This document shows positions 1 to 10,042 of a stretch of DNA of 64,000 nt, one piece after another. Position 1 is the stretch's first letter, and the number at the start of each line of letters is the position of its first letter. The DNA is from Amarolinea sp964580725 (GTDB taxonomy: Bacteria > Chloroflexota > Anaerolineae > SSC4 > Amarolineaceae). The notes under the pieces are model-generated. The model made no database searches. It saw only the letters and a list, made by a program, of their open reading frames with translations, and was not told the DNA's origin. The stretch lies in the NCBI GenBank assembly GCA_964580725.1, contig CAZOLV010000010.1, forward strand, positions 1-64,000, read 5' to 3'. The position numbers and the translations under genes are program-made.

Positions 1-1764
1 GGCGCCGCCGGCCGCCGCTGGCGTCGCCCGCGCCGTGGCGACAGGCTGCGCCGTTGGCGCGGCGGGCGCCGTTTCGGGCTGTTCACTCTCGGCCAGGTCG
101 AGCCAGCCCAGGCCGGTGACGAGCAGCACGGCGGTTAGCGTCCAGAAGTAGGTGCGCGTGGCGGCGATGGCGATGCCGAAGTGGATTTCGACGAAATGGG
201 CGGCGATGGCCGATAGGATGGTCAGCAGGAGCAGGGCGCGGCTGCCGGCGATCTGCAGGGTGAAGTCGCTGCGGAAGGCGCTGATGGTCAGATAGACGAT
301 GAAGCCCAGAATGAGACCGGCCGGAATGCCGACGCCCAGGTAGCGCAGGTTGCCCAGGGCCAGCCAGGGAATCAGCACGCCGCCCAAACCGCCGAGCAGG
401 GTCAGGGCCAGGAACAGGAGGGCATCCTGCCGGTTGCGCACCCAGCCGAGCCAGCGCAGCGTCCAGTAGAAGATGGAGCCGAACAGGATGACATAAGCGA
501 TGAAGCCCCAGGCGCCGGTAGTGATGAGGGCGTCGAAGGTTTCGTTGTGCGACCGGTCTGGCGAGGCGTTGCGCGCTTCGTAGTGCGCCAGGTCGGGGGG
601 GTAGAAGGGGTTGTAGGCGACCCACATCGCTTCGGGGCCGTAGCCGAACAGGGGGCGCAGGGGGTTCAAGGCGTCGCTCTGGCCGTTGGGGTAGATGAGC
701 GGGGCGTGGGGCAGGATCATCTGGCTGGCGCCTTCCCAGATCAGGACACGCACCTTGCCGGTGCCCTCGTCTGTCTCGAAGACTTGCCCCAGGCGGCCGA
801 CGTAGGGGATGCTGCGCAGGCTGGCCAGGGGGGAGTTGGGCAGGTTGAAGACGACCAGAAAGGCCATGCCGGCGATGGCCAGGCCGATCCAGCCAAGCCA
901 GGCCCAACGCACGAGGCCGCCCAGGCGCCGGTTGCTGCGACTGCGCAGGGCGATGAGGGCAAGGAGGACGAAGATGTAGAGGCCGGCAAACCAGCCAAGC
1001 CAGGGGCCGCGGCTTTGCGAAAAGACGATAGCCAGGCTTTGGACGGCCAGCACGAAGACGTAGGCGCCGACCAGCAGGGCGTGGGCGATTTCGCCGCCTT
1101 GATCGGTCAACATGCGGCCGGCGGCGCGCAGGACACGCTCCAGGGTGACGAAGAAGGCGATGATGAGGTAGGCGGCGATGAAGATGGCGTTACCCAGGTT
1201 GCCCGCCACGCGCTCCGTCACGTCGCCGCCCCAGGGCAGGGAATCCCAACCCCAGTGTTGCAGGATGCCGTAGAGGGCGACGGGCAGCGAGGCGATGACG
1301 ATGGCGTGCAGCAGCCGGTCGAGCTGGGCGCGTGTGCGCAGGTGGCTGACCGTCAGGAAGAAGATGGCGATGTAGGAGAAGGTGGAAAATGCGCCCTGCA
1401 GACGCTGATAGCTGCCGAAGAAGCTGATGCGCGGAGCGACCGAGAGTGCGGTGCTGATGAGATAGGCGCTGACGAAGAGCAGCACGGGTACGATGAGCGG
1501 CGTCTGGCGCACCCGACGCCAAAGGCTGCCGCTGGGGGCCAGGGTGGCGCTGGCCGGCAGGGGTGCGGCGGCCTCGCCGCTGTCAATCAGCTTGACGAGC
1601 CAGGCGCCGATCATGACCAGCGCGATGGAGCGCAGCAGGCCGAGCTTGTCTGGTTCGAAGACGCGGCTGGAGTAGACGTTGAAGAAAACGGGGACGATGA
1701 TGAGGGCGGCCAGCCAGCCAGCCTCGATGATCGCTGCGCACAAACGACTAATTCTCGACGGCAT
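1..1764 (-). CDS. O-antigen ligase / Wzy-type polymerase family membrane protein (3' end outside window)
   Basis: The minus frame is open from ATG 1764 to base 1, giving 588 residues with the C-terminus missing. It is rich in membrane helices. The middle carries the Wzy_C hallmark, a large loop reading GYGPEAMWV then DRSHNETFDALITTG, close to the DRAHN motif of O-antigen ligases and polymerases. The family joins or polymerises lipid-linked glycans on the outer face of the cytoplasmic membrane. AGGA lies 6 nt before the ATG. It is the last visible gene of a glycan cluster that begins with glmS, 118 nt after a glycosyltransferase. The tail near base 1 becomes Ala/Thr/Pro rich, suggesting a linker to a further domain. 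The family call is firm; whether it ligates or polymerises cannot be told. Confidence 0.85.
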   Translation of the reverse strand, partial: MPSRISRLCAAIIEAGWLAALIIVPVFFNVYSSRVFEPDKLGLLRSIALVMIGAWLVKLIDSGEAAAPLPASATLAPSGSLWRRVRQTPLIVPVLLFVSAYLISTALSVAPRISFFGSYQRLQGAFSTFSYIAIFFLTVSHLRTRAQLDRLLHAIVIASLPVALYGILQHWGWDSLPWGGDVTERVAGNLGNAIFIAAYLIIAFFVTLERVLRAAGRMLTDQGGEIAHALLVGAYVFVLAVQSLAIVFSQSRGPWLGWFAGLYIFVLLALIALRSRSNRRLGGLVRWAWLGWIGLAIAGMAFLVVFNLPNSPLASLRSIPYVGRLGQVFETDEGTGKVRVLIWEGASQMILPHAPLIYPNGQSDALNPLRPLFGYGPEAMWVAYNPFYPPDLAHYEARNASPDRSHNETFDALITTGAWGFIAYVILFGSIFYWTLRWLGWVRNRQDALLFLALTLLGGLGGVLIPWLALGNLRYLGVGIPAGLILGFIVYLTISAFRSDFTLQIAGSRALLLLTILSAIAAHFVEIHFGIAIAATRTYFWTLTAVLLVTGLGWLDLAESEQPETAPAAPTAQPVATARATPAAAGGA

Positions 1765-1882
1765 CGCATTTCCTGTGGTGTGGCGTTGAGTTGGGTCAGA
1801 CGTTGCGCGGCCGTTCGTGTGTCGCGCGGTTGACCCGCCAGTCTTGACCAGGGGGCTATCTTACCCGACAAACCCCAAAAGA

Positions 1883-2995
1883 TCAAGTCGCCAGCAACGA
1901 GCGATAGAGGGTTTCGATGCGGTTGACCATGACCGGCAGGCTGAATTCGGCGGCGGCGCGCTGGCGGGCGGCGACGCTCATCGTTTGCAGGCGCGCCGGG
2001 TCGGCCAGCAGGTCACGCAGGGCGGCGGCCAGCGCCTGGCTGTCGCCGGCGGGCGCCACACGACCGGTGACGCCGTCCTGATTGACGTAAGAGGTGCCGG
2101 TGCCAACTTCTGTGCTGAGGATGGGCAGGCCGCTGGCCAGGGCTTCGAGTTGCACGACGCCAAAGGCCTCGCTGCGGGCGCAGGCGGGCAGGACGAACAG
2201 GTCGGCGGCGGCGTAGAAGGCGGGCAGGTCTTCGTCGCTCACGTCGCCCAGGAAATGCACGCTGCCGGCCAGGCGCAATGCCAGGGCCTGCGCCTGCCAG
2301 GGGGCGGCCATCGGCCCGCTGCCGATGATGAGCAGGCTGGCGGGCGGCGCTTGCGGTAGGGCGTCGAGCAGGAACTGGATGCCTTTGTAGTAGCGCAGAC
2401 GCCCGACAAAGAGGAGTCGGGGGCCGGGGAAGCGCGCTCTGATCTCGGCCACACGTTGCGGGTCGGGTCGCTGGAAGCGGGTCAGGTCAATGCCGAGGGG
2501 AATGACGCTGGTTTTGGTCTGCAGGGGATGCAGGTAGGGAGAGCTTTGTACGTACTGCGGGCTGGTGGCGATCAGGCGGTCGGCGCGACGCAGGATGCGG
2601 CGCAGGAGCGGGTCGTAGAAGCGCAGGATGCCGGCCTGGCGCACAACGTCGCTGTGATAGGTGATGACGGTGCGGCGGGCGCGTCCGAGGAGGTGATGGC
2701 TGACTTCGGCCAGGGGGTAGGGGAAGTGCAGATGGGCGATGTCGGGGCGCTCGCGGCGGACGAACCAGGGATAGGCCAGGCTGAGTGGCGTGGAGGCCAG
2801 GTTGGCCAGGCGGGCGGCGCGCACGACGCGCACGCCGTTTTCCATGCGTTCGCTGCTGCGGCGGTCGAGGCTGGCGACGAGCACGCTGACGCGATGTCCC
2901 GCCGCGGCCTGCGCCTCGGCCAGCCATTTGATATGATTCTCCATGCCGCCCAGGACAGGATGGTAGTCTTTGTAGAGATGAAGGATCGTGAGCAT
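1883..2995 (-). CDS. Glycosyltransferase family 4 (GT-B fold)
   Basis: 370 residues. The N-terminal GGMENH segment is the usual GT4 acceptor-side start. The C-terminal half has LLFVGRLRYYKG and the donor-binding E-x7-E motif in SEAFGVVQLE. It should transfer a sugar from a nucleotide-sugar to a lipid-linked or surface glycan on the cytoplasmic side of the membrane. It lies between vanZ and the O-antigen ligase on the same strand. The sequence just upstream (3025-3256) is a second copy of the vanZ 3' end, so this gene was probably directly downstream of vanZ before the AlbA_2 segment was inserted. Donor and acceptor are unknown. Confidence 0.9.
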   Translation of the reverse strand: MLTILHLYKDYHPVLGGMENHIKWLAEAQAAAGHRVSVLVASLDRRSSERMENGVRVVRAARLANLASTPLSLAYPWFVRRERPDIAHLHFPYPLAEVSHHLLGRARRTVITYHSDVVRQAGILRFYDPLLRRILRRADRLIATSPQYVQSSPYLHPLQTKTSVIPLGIDLTRFQRPDPQRVAEIRARFPGPRLLFVGRLRYYKGIQFLLDALPQAPPASLLIIGSGPMAAPWQAQALALRLAGSVHFLGDVSDEDLPAFYAAADLFVLPACARSEAFGVVQLEALASGLPILSTEVGTGTSYVNQDGVTGRVAPAGDSQALAAALRDLLADPARLQTMSVAARQRAAAEFSLPVMVNRIETLYRSLLAT

Positions 2996-3024
2996 GTCGA
3001 GCCTGTTTCGCTGCGCTGCTGCCT

Positions 3025-3256
3025 CAGTCGGTTGGGTTGCCGCCAGGCGCTCGCTTAGGTGAGATTTTACCCCAAGGCGGGCGTCTGTCCAAACGGGTGG
3101 GGCGGGTTGCAGGAAAATCTCCGGAGGTTCCTGAAGCCTCGATGGTTCGAGGCTCTACGAACCTGGGTGCGCGGCTGTGGGGCGCAGGCGACGGCGGAGA
3201 AACCAGAGCATGAGGGCGGCGCCAACGGCGTCGGTGGCGATGTCGAAGAGGTCGGG
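3025..3256. repeat. 232-bp direct repeat, copy 1
   Basis: This segment matches 4818-5049 at 229 of 232 positions, in the same orientation. The three differences all lie in the non-coding first third (near 3056, 3072 and 3078). The copy contains the intergenic hairpin at 3135-3154 and the last 34 codons of vanZ. Together with copy 2 it brackets the AlbA_2/ATPase gene. Confidence 0.95.
3155..3256 (-). pseudogene. vanZ 3' fragment (duplicated)
   Basis: The minus strand encodes the final 34 residues of the VanZ-like protein at 4948-5337, with identical sequence and the same stop. It has no 5' part: homology stops abruptly at 3256, where unrelated insert sequence begins. It is a by-product of the duplication flanking the insert, not a functional gene. 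Confidence 0.85.
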
Positions 3257-3263
3257 ATCCGGA

Positions 3264-4667
3264 TCATTCGACGACCTCCCAGTGACCGCCTTTGTCGGGG
3301 CCGACGCGCCGGATTCGCCCTTGGACTTTCAACTTCTCGATCTGCTTCTTGATAGCCCGGTCTGTAATGCCGATGTTTTGTACCAGGTCAGCGATGGTAA
3401 TGGCCGGATCATTGCGCATAAGGTTCACAATTTTCTGTGAACTGTTCTGTGAACTTTTCTGTGAACTTTCTACTGTTTCCTCGTCAATTTCGGGTTTCAC
3501 CGAACCAGGCAGCTCGTTTCGGGGAACCATTGCAGTGAACAAGTTCGCCTCGCGGTCGTCGTCGAACTCGATCTCCGGCCAGTCGTCCAGCGCCCGCTTG
3601 ATGCCAGAGCCCAGGCCGCGGTAGGGCAATAGCCCCTTGGCGATGTACGACACCAGGATCGGATTACGAATGACCGAGTTGCCGGCGCGAATCTTGGCTA
3701 CCGTCAGGTTGTTGGGCAGGTGGCCGGGGCTGACGATCTCGATGCGGTTGTCGAAGACGAAGAGCCGGATCGGGGCGCTGATCAGGTAGTCGCGGTGCGC
3801 CAGGGCATTGACCAGCAGCTCCTCGAAGACCGTGGGCGGGATCTCCGGCACACCCGGCGCGTTGACCCCTTGGCCGGCCTGCACCTTGCGTAGATTGCGC
3901 ATGACAAAGGCCAGCGCTCCGGCAAACTGTTGGGTCAGCGGCCCGGCGAAGTCCTCGCTGTCCAGGTACTCGCTGACGTGGATGGCGTTGCCGGGATAGC
4001 GGATGGCCTTGACGACGAACTGCGGCGTGATCCACTCCGGCCGCTCGGCGAAAAGCAGCACCCCGGCCAGGTTGAGCACGCCGCTGTCGGTGGCCAGGTT
4101 CATGTTTTGCAGCAGCGTCAGCCGCCCTGCGTCGTCGTCGGGGTACTCCTGTTTGTAGACATCGCGCAGAAAGTCGCGGAAGCGCAGCCGGTCCAGCTTG
4201 TCGAGTCCGGCCCTGGTAGGCAGCTCGTCGGCGTGAAACTGGCCAACGCTCTGGAACAGGCGACGCAGCTCCTCCTTGGAGTTGACGCGCCGCTTGTCTG
4301 CGCCGCTCTTCAGCCAGATGACGCCGTTGCGGTCGAAGTAGGGCTTGTCTATCCCCTTGGGCACGGTCAGGATAATCACCAGCCGTCCGTTCTCCAGTTC
4401 CAGGTTTTCGGTCTGCACCGTGATCGGGCTGCGGATGTGCTGAGACGCGGCGTTGGCAATCAACTGATTGATCCGCATCACATCAGCGCTGCTCAGACCG
4501 ACCCGTTCGCCATCGTCGGCCACGCCCAGGTAGATCACGCCGCCTTCGGAGTTGGAGAAGGCCGCCATCTCGGCTGCCAAACCGTCGGCGTTGGTCACAT
4601 CGCGCTTGAACTGGCGGCGGCTGTCCTCGCCGAGGGCTACTTGAGATTTCAGGTCGTTCAGGTTCAT
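3264..4667 (-). CDS. AlbA_2 (Schlafen-type) domain protein with GHKL-like ATP-binding domain and winged helix
   Basis: 467 residues. Residues about 10-125 form an AlbA_2 domain, with AAFSNSEGGVIYLGVADDG and a later LKSGADKRR. Residues about 255-375 match the HATPase_c_4 / RecG-C-like domain, with EELLVNALAHRDY, GHLPNNLT and RGLGSGIKRAL. A polar SSQ repeat linker near residue 400 is followed by a winged-helix tail (residues 410-467). Such proteins are annotated as ATP-binding putative transcriptional regulators and are common on mobile and defence islands, sometimes beside type I restriction genes; their biochemical role is poorly defined. Here the gene sits inside a glycan operon between two 232-bp direct repeats and probably arrived by insertion. 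It stops 8 bp from copy 1. Confidence 0.85.
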   Translation of the reverse strand: MNLNDLKSQVALGEDSRRQFKRDVTNADGLAAEMAAFSNSEGGVIYLGVADDGERVGLSSADVMRINQLIANAASQHIRSPITVQTENLELENGRLVIILTVPKGIDKPYFDRNGVIWLKSGADKRRVNSKEELRRLFQSVGQFHADELPTRAGLDKLDRLRFRDFLRDVYKQEYPDDDAGRLTLLQNMNLATDSGVLNLAGVLLFAERPEWITPQFVVKAIRYPGNAIHVSEYLDSEDFAGPLTQQFAGALAFVMRNLRKVQAGQGVNAPGVPEIPPTVFEELLVNALAHRDYLISAPIRLFVFDNRIEIVSPGHLPNNLTVAKIRAGNSVIRNPILVSYIAKGLLPYRGLGSGIKRALDDWPEIEFDDDREANLFTAMVPRNELPGSVKPEIDEETVESSQKSSQNSSQKIVNLMRNDPAITIADLVQNIGITDRAIKKQIEKLKVQGRIRRVGPDKGGHWEVVE

Positions 4668-4746
4668 GAGTAATGCTCCTGAAGAAAATCAGCAGGTCCA
4701 TGCGCTTTCTTCACTCGCTACCAGACCCGCCATGCTGACCGCCGTG

Positions 4747-4817
4747 TTACTTGAGGATGTCACTCAGACGATCGAGGGGGGCCAGGTTGGCCTGGAATTC
4801 GGTCGGGCGCTTGCGAC
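4747..4817 (-). pseudogene. Possible 3' remnant of a truncated gene at the insert edge
   Basis: Upstream of the AlbA_2 gene the minus frame reads a plausible C-terminal peptide (RKRPTEFQANLAPLDRLSD, then ILK) followed by TAA at 4749-4747. It is cut at the junction with repeat copy 2 (base 4818). This looks like the tail of a gene that travelled with the AlbA_2 gene and lost its front. The piece is only 23 codons, so the family cannot be named and chance is possible. The remaining 4668-4746 holds nothing else that I recognise. Confidence 0.3.
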
Positions 4818-5049
4818 CAGTCGGTTGGGTTGCCGCCAGGCGCTCGCTTGGGTGAGATTTTACCGCAAGGTGGGCGTCTGTCCAAACGGGTGGGGCGGGT
4901 TGCAGGAAAATCTCCGGAGGTTCCTGAAGCCTCGATGGTTCGAGGCTCTACGAACCTGGGTGCGCGGCTGTGGGGCGCAGGCGACGGCGGAGAAACCAGA
5001 GCATGAGGGCGGCGCCAACGGCGTCGGTGGCGATGTCGAAGAGGTCGGG
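4818..5049. repeat. 232-bp direct repeat, copy 2 (contains the 3' end of the intact vanZ)
   Basis: Partner of 3025-3256 at an offset of 1793 bp. This copy is continuous with the full vanZ gene, so it is probably the ancestral one. The enclosed insert is 3257-4817 (1561 bp). Confidence 0.95.
4928..4947 (-). terminator. Hairpin directly after the vanZ stop
   Basis: A perfect 8-bp stem (AGCCTCGA / TCGAGGCT) with a 4-nt loop abuts the vanZ TAG at 4948. Outer GGTTC/GAACC arms can extend it. There is no U-tract, so termination is uncertain; an RNA-stability or REP-like role is equally possible. The repeat copy has the same hairpin at 3135-3154. Confidence 0.35.
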
Positions 5050-5337
5050 GTGACGGTTGGGGACGAACGACTGGTGGAATTCGTCTAGCAGGCCGTAGAG
5101 GAGCGCCAGCAGGAAGGCGGTCAGCCAGGGCCGGCGCACGCCCGGCGTTAGACGCAGGGCCAGCGCCAGCCAGAAGGCCAGACCGGCGTAGGCGGCCAGG
5201 TGCCCGGCGATGTCCTGGATCTCGGGCAGGCCGCCCGTCAGGTCGGGCAGGGTGGATTGCGCCGATAGGATGAAGATGAGCGCGGCCCAGGCGAGCGCGG
5301 CGGCCCAAGCGGCGAACAGACGACGGCGGACTTTCAT
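4948..5337 (-). CDS. VanZ-like family small membrane protein
   Basis: 129 residues with about four membrane helices. It has the VanZ pattern of a first helix, then a central segment with LLYGLLDEFHQSFVPNR and DLFDIATDAVGAALM, where the conserved acidic and His residues of the family sit. VanZ-like proteins are linked to cell-envelope traits such as glycopeptide resistance; the molecular function is not settled. The start codon overlaps the stop of the upstream glycosyltransferase as ATGA (5334-5337), so translation is coupled. Its 3' end is duplicated at 3155-3256. Confidence 0.85.
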   Translation of the reverse strand: MKVRRRLFAAWAAALAWAALIFILSAQSTLPDLTGGLPEIQDIAGHLAAYAGLAFWLALALRLTPGVRRPWLTAFLLALLYGLLDEFHQSFVPNRHPDLFDIATDAVGAALMLWFLRRRLRPTAAHPGS

Positions 5338-6524
5338 GCCGCCTGCCCGCCCGATAGGGGCAGCCGCGCCGCCAGCGTGTCCCAGAGGAATTCGTTGGCT
5401 ATGCGCTGCGCCGCAGCTTGACCCAAACAGCGCGCCTGGGCCGGGTTTCGCAGCATGTGCAGCAGCGCCTGCGCCGTCGCATCGCCTGCGCCAGGCGCCA
5501 CGAGCAGTCCGTGCCGCCCAGCGCTGATGTAGCGCCCCGCCTCGCCCACGTCATCGGCGACGATGGGCAGGCCCGCGGCCAGCAGTTCGACCAGCTTGAC
5601 GGGGCAGCGCGCCCGATCAAGCGCCGTGTCGGCCAGGGGCGCCCAGGCGACATCGGCCGCTGCTAACAGACCAGGTAGCGCCGCCGCCGGCGTCCAACCC
5701 AGGACGATCAGGGTGTCGCTCAGGCCGGCGCCCCGCGCCAGGGTGCGCAGCGCGGCCGCCGGGCCGCTGCGCTCATCCGTCGCCGCGGCCGGCGGGGCGG
5801 CATCGCCCACGACGACCAGGCGCGCCGCCGGTAGTTCCTGGATGACCCGTGCCCAGGTGCGCACGATGCGCGCCGGCGTCACTTCGACGAAGCGGGTGTA
5901 GAGCAGCGCCGTGGGGGGGCGGCTGGCGGCGACGGTGTGCGCCGCCGCGGCCAGCCTGATCGCCTCGACGCCATTGGGCAGGTGGATGACGCCAGTCGCC
6001 GCGCCGCGCAGCCCGGCGGCATAGGTCGTAAGCCAGCGACTGGCGGCGCTGACCAGATCGGCGTGAGTCAGGCACCAGCGTTCCTGCCAGGCGAAGAACT
6101 GTGCCAACCGGCGTGGATAGGGCAGGCGGGCGTTCCAGCCTGCTTCCCAGTCGTCGGCGTCCAGCCAGAGACGGCCGCGCCAGCCGCCCAGGCGGCGCAA
6201 TTGCCACAGGCCCCAGAGGATCAGGCCGCTGTAGCCTTTGGGCTTGCAGGCGATGACCAGGGTGGGCCGTCGCTGCCGGATGGCCAGCAGCAGGCGGGTC
6301 AGAATGGCGAGCGGGCCGCCGCGCAGGGCCATTTGCACCGTCTCGACGCCGCCGATCCAGGCGCGCTGACCGGCGTCGGCGGGCCAGTCCCAGGGCGCCG
6401 CCAGCAGCGTCACACGGTGACCCTGCCGGGCGAGCGCCTGCGCCAACGGCAGCGCCCGGCGGCTGAGCGTCCCTTTGGGCCGCAGACCAAACGTCCCCAC
6501 GAAGACGATCCGCTCGCCTGACAT
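5334..6524 (-). CDS. Glycosyltransferase family 4-like protein
   Basis: 396 residues from ATG 6524. The N-terminus (RIVFVGTFGLRPKGT) is a GT-B acceptor-domain start. The C-terminal part has the donor domain, with VVVGDAAPP, LGWTPAAALPGLLAAADV and a VKLVELLAAGLPIV segment in place of the E-x7-E region. The start overlaps the stop of the upstream gene by one base (TGATG), and the stop overlaps the vanZ start (ATGA), so the three genes form one translational unit. Its likely role is adding a sugar to a surface or lipid-linked glycan. Specificity is not predictable. Confidence 0.85.
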   Translation of the reverse strand: MSGERIVFVGTFGLRPKGTLSRRALPLAQALARQGHRVTLLAAPWDWPADAGQRAWIGGVETVQMALRGGPLAILTRLLLAIRQRRPTLVIACKPKGYSGLILWGLWQLRRLGGWRGRLWLDADDWEAGWNARLPYPRRLAQFFAWQERWCLTHADLVSAASRWLTTYAAGLRGAATGVIHLPNGVEAIRLAAAAHTVAASRPPTALLYTRFVEVTPARIVRTWARVIQELPAARLVVVGDAAPPAAATDERSGPAAALRTLARGAGLSDTLIVLGWTPAAALPGLLAAADVAWAPLADTALDRARCPVKLVELLAAGLPIVADDVGEAGRYISAGRHGLLVAPGAGDATAQALLHMLRNPAQARCLGQAAAQRIANEFLWDTLAARLPLSGGQAA

Positions 6525-7087
6525 CACTCGTCGTGCAGCGCCATGAGCGCCTCGCCGCCCTGTTGCAGCGCCTGACCGAGACGGTCGAGGTCTTGACCGG
6601 CGCCCTGCAGGACGGTGCGCAGCGTGCGCAGGTGGGTGGCGCTGGTTCCCAGGGCGCGCCCGGCGCTGCGCAGAGAAGCGGCGGCGGTTTCCAGTTCGTG
6701 ATTCACCGGCTCGAACGGCTGCACCGTGGCCGGCCTGAAACCGGTGACCACTTCGACGCCCAGGATGCGGGTCGTGGTCGGTTCGATGACCGGGATGGCG
6801 ACCTGTTGGAGCAGGTGGCCGGCGGCGTCGAGCTGACCGGCGACGGCGCTCAGCTCCTGGTTGCAGAGGCTGACAGCGCCGGCGACCGCTTCGATCATCT
6901 GCTGCATGTTGGCGGCGGCGGCGCCATCCAGCGCCTGGCCGGCGTGCACCGCGCCCGTTCCGCCCATCTTCAGCGCCTGGCCGGCAGTCGCCAGACTGCG
7001 CGGCAGGTCTTCCAACAGGGGCGCCAGTTGATCGCCCCACTGCCAGAGCGCCTTGAGCGCCCGCCAAAATCCACCAAGACTCGCCAT
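6524..7087 (-). CDS. Hypothetical helical protein in the glycan operon
   Basis: 187 residues, no recognised family. It is almost entirely Ala/Leu/Gln-rich amphipathic helix with a regular hydrophobic spacing. A short extended stretch in the middle (ILGVEVVTGFRPATVQPFEP) separates two helical halves of about 95 and 70 residues. It has no signal peptide or clear membrane helix, so a coiled-coil or bundle protein is likely. AGGA lies 6 nt before the ATG. The gene is 11 nt after glmS, and its TGA shares a base with the ATG of the next glycosyltransferase. Coupling to glycosyltransferases hints at a scaffold or partner role, but that is only context. Confidence 0.7.
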   Translation of the reverse strand: MASLGGFWRALKALWQWGDQLAPLLEDLPRSLATAGQALKMGGTGAVHAGQALDGAAAANMQQMIEAVAGAVSLCNQELSAVAGQLDAAGHLLQQVAIPVIEPTTTRILGVEVVTGFRPATVQPFEPVNHELETAAASLRSAGRALGTSATHLRTLRTVLQGAGQDLDRLGQALQQGGEALMALHDE

Positions 7088-7098
7088 TGGTTCCTGCC

Positions 7099-8946
<1,848 letters not shown>

Positions 8947-9351
8947 GGTGAGAATCCTCCTGCGGAGCATACGTGTCATGACCCGCTCTGCCCCGATTGG
9001 CCGAGCGAGTTACACTGTGCACTGCAAATTGCGCATTGCACATTGCGAATTGCGCATTGCAGATTGCCACTGCGCTTCCCCTTTGCGCCCATCGTTGCCG
9101 TTGGGTCTTGTGTGGGTGCGCGTCGGATTGACAGGAGGAAAGAATCCTGGCCAGTTTCGTGTGTGTGAAACGTGGCCGCGGGGCCGTGGCTGGCCCCGGA
9201 GGCATCCGCTGATCTTTCGATTTTCCCAGGCTTGACGGCCTGGTTAGCTCCTCTGCGTGGAGGAGAACCTCTTCCTCGTCAACTGCCCCGCCGGGTGCGG
9301 CGCAGTCCATGCGCTCTCTTTCCCTGTGCGATCAGTACGATCCATGTTGGT
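8947..9351. other. Intergenic region upstream of glmS
   Basis: About 400 bp without a convincing gene. It contains the 7-bp tandem repeat listed separately and a hairpin at 9242-9269 (GGTT-AG-CTCCTC, 6-nt loop, GAGGAG-AACC). No promoter with good spacing was found on the glmS strand. A 150-codon open frame on the minus strand crosses it but has no family look and reads through the repeat, so I do not call it. Confidence 0.5.
9028..9069. repeat. 7-bp tandem repeat, six units
   Basis: Six consecutive units of consensus ATTGCNN (ATTGCGC, ATTGCAC, ATTGCGA, ATTGCGC, ATTGCAG, ATTGCCA), followed by a decayed unit. It is intergenic, about 80 bp upstream of glmS. The unit length would let it change length by slippage. 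Confidence 0.85.
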
Positions 9352-9450
9352 TTAGAATCGTGTCATGTACACCTCCCGATCTTCGTGCTGGTCCTGATTA
9401 TAATCTCGATCAGGCAACGCGCCAAATGCGCCTGGGTGTGTGGTCATCAT
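9352..9450 (-). CDS. Possible 32-aa ORF after the Toprim-like gene
   Basis: ATG ATG at 9450/9447 is preceded by AGGAGAGAA and follows the stop of the upstream frame (9461) after 10 nt. It encodes 32 residues, acidic in the second half (DRDYNQDQHEDREVY), and ends at TAA 9354-9352. It has no family. It could be a truncated third gene of the broken cassette or a chance ORF with a good ribosome site. Confidence 0.25.
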   Translation of the reverse strand: MMTTHPGAFGALPDRDYNQDQHEDREVYMTRF

Positions 9451-9460
9451 TTCTCTCCTG

Positions 9461-10041
9461 CTATTGCCCTACCAGCCACGATCCGATGCGCTGCTCTAGC
9501 ACGCCGATATCCTCCGGGCACAGGTGGCGAATTCTGGTGTAGCGGCGCGCAGCTTCGACGCTCAGCTTCTTGCGCCCCTCACCAGGGTCATCCAAGAGTC
9601 TGCGCTGCCTGACAAAAGAAAAAAATAGGCCTCTTTGGAATCGGAATGTGCCCGGATAGCCGACCAACTCCAGTCTCCAGGGAGATCGTGGCCAGCGAGC
9701 ACCCACACCTCGACCTCTTGCCAGGCGTTTTTGCCCACCAGGATTCGACCCGTGGGCAGCACCTCTGCGGCCTTTCTCTCCAATCCGTCGAGCGCAGCGC
9801 GGCGTCCCTCCTTCCCGTCACGGTCCACGCAGAGCAGGAAAAGCCGGACTTTCCGGGCATACTGCTCGATGATGTCCCGGATGCGATGCCAATTGAGCGC
9901 CTGTTCGACACCTCCCAACAGCGGATCCTGGCAGACCTCGACGCGCGCCGACCGGCCCAGGGCATCGAGCATGGCGGTGATGATCGGCTTCAAGATGTAC
10001 TGATCCTTGCGGAAGTCTTCCGGGGTGACCAGGACGTTCAT
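9461..10041 (-). pseudogene. Toprim-like partner of an AAA ATPase, frameshifted
   Basis: It begins MNVLVTPEDFRKDQ at 10041, one base after the stop of the upstream ATPase. Residues near 80 read LLCVDRDGKEG, a D-x-D-G arrangement like a Toprim metal site; this domain call is my inference. The frame runs to about residue 140 (HSDSKEAYFF), and the natural continuation (SFVRQRRLLDDPGEGRKKL to the stop at 9461) lies in another frame. The shift falls in a run of seven A/T at about 9619-9627, so it is either a homopolymer error or a real phase change. Restored length is about 193 residues. ATPase-plus-Toprim pairs occur in anti-phage systems such as OLD-like and PARIS-like loci. Confidence 0.6.
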
Positions 10042-10042
10042 C

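Noticed and set aside
547..1833. 428-codon plus-strand open frame
   Set aside because: Low-complexity Gly/Asp/Gln-rich shadow of the O-antigen ligase gene; no family motifs, no ribosome site.
3264..4667. Insertion sequence or transposase carried between the 232-bp repeats
   Set aside because: The only intact gene is an AlbA_2/ATPase protein; no DDE or other transposase motifs and no terminal inverted repeats.
8947..9350. glmS ribozyme upstream of glmS
   Set aside because: No glmS ribozyme core could be recognised; the region is dominated by a simple repeat.
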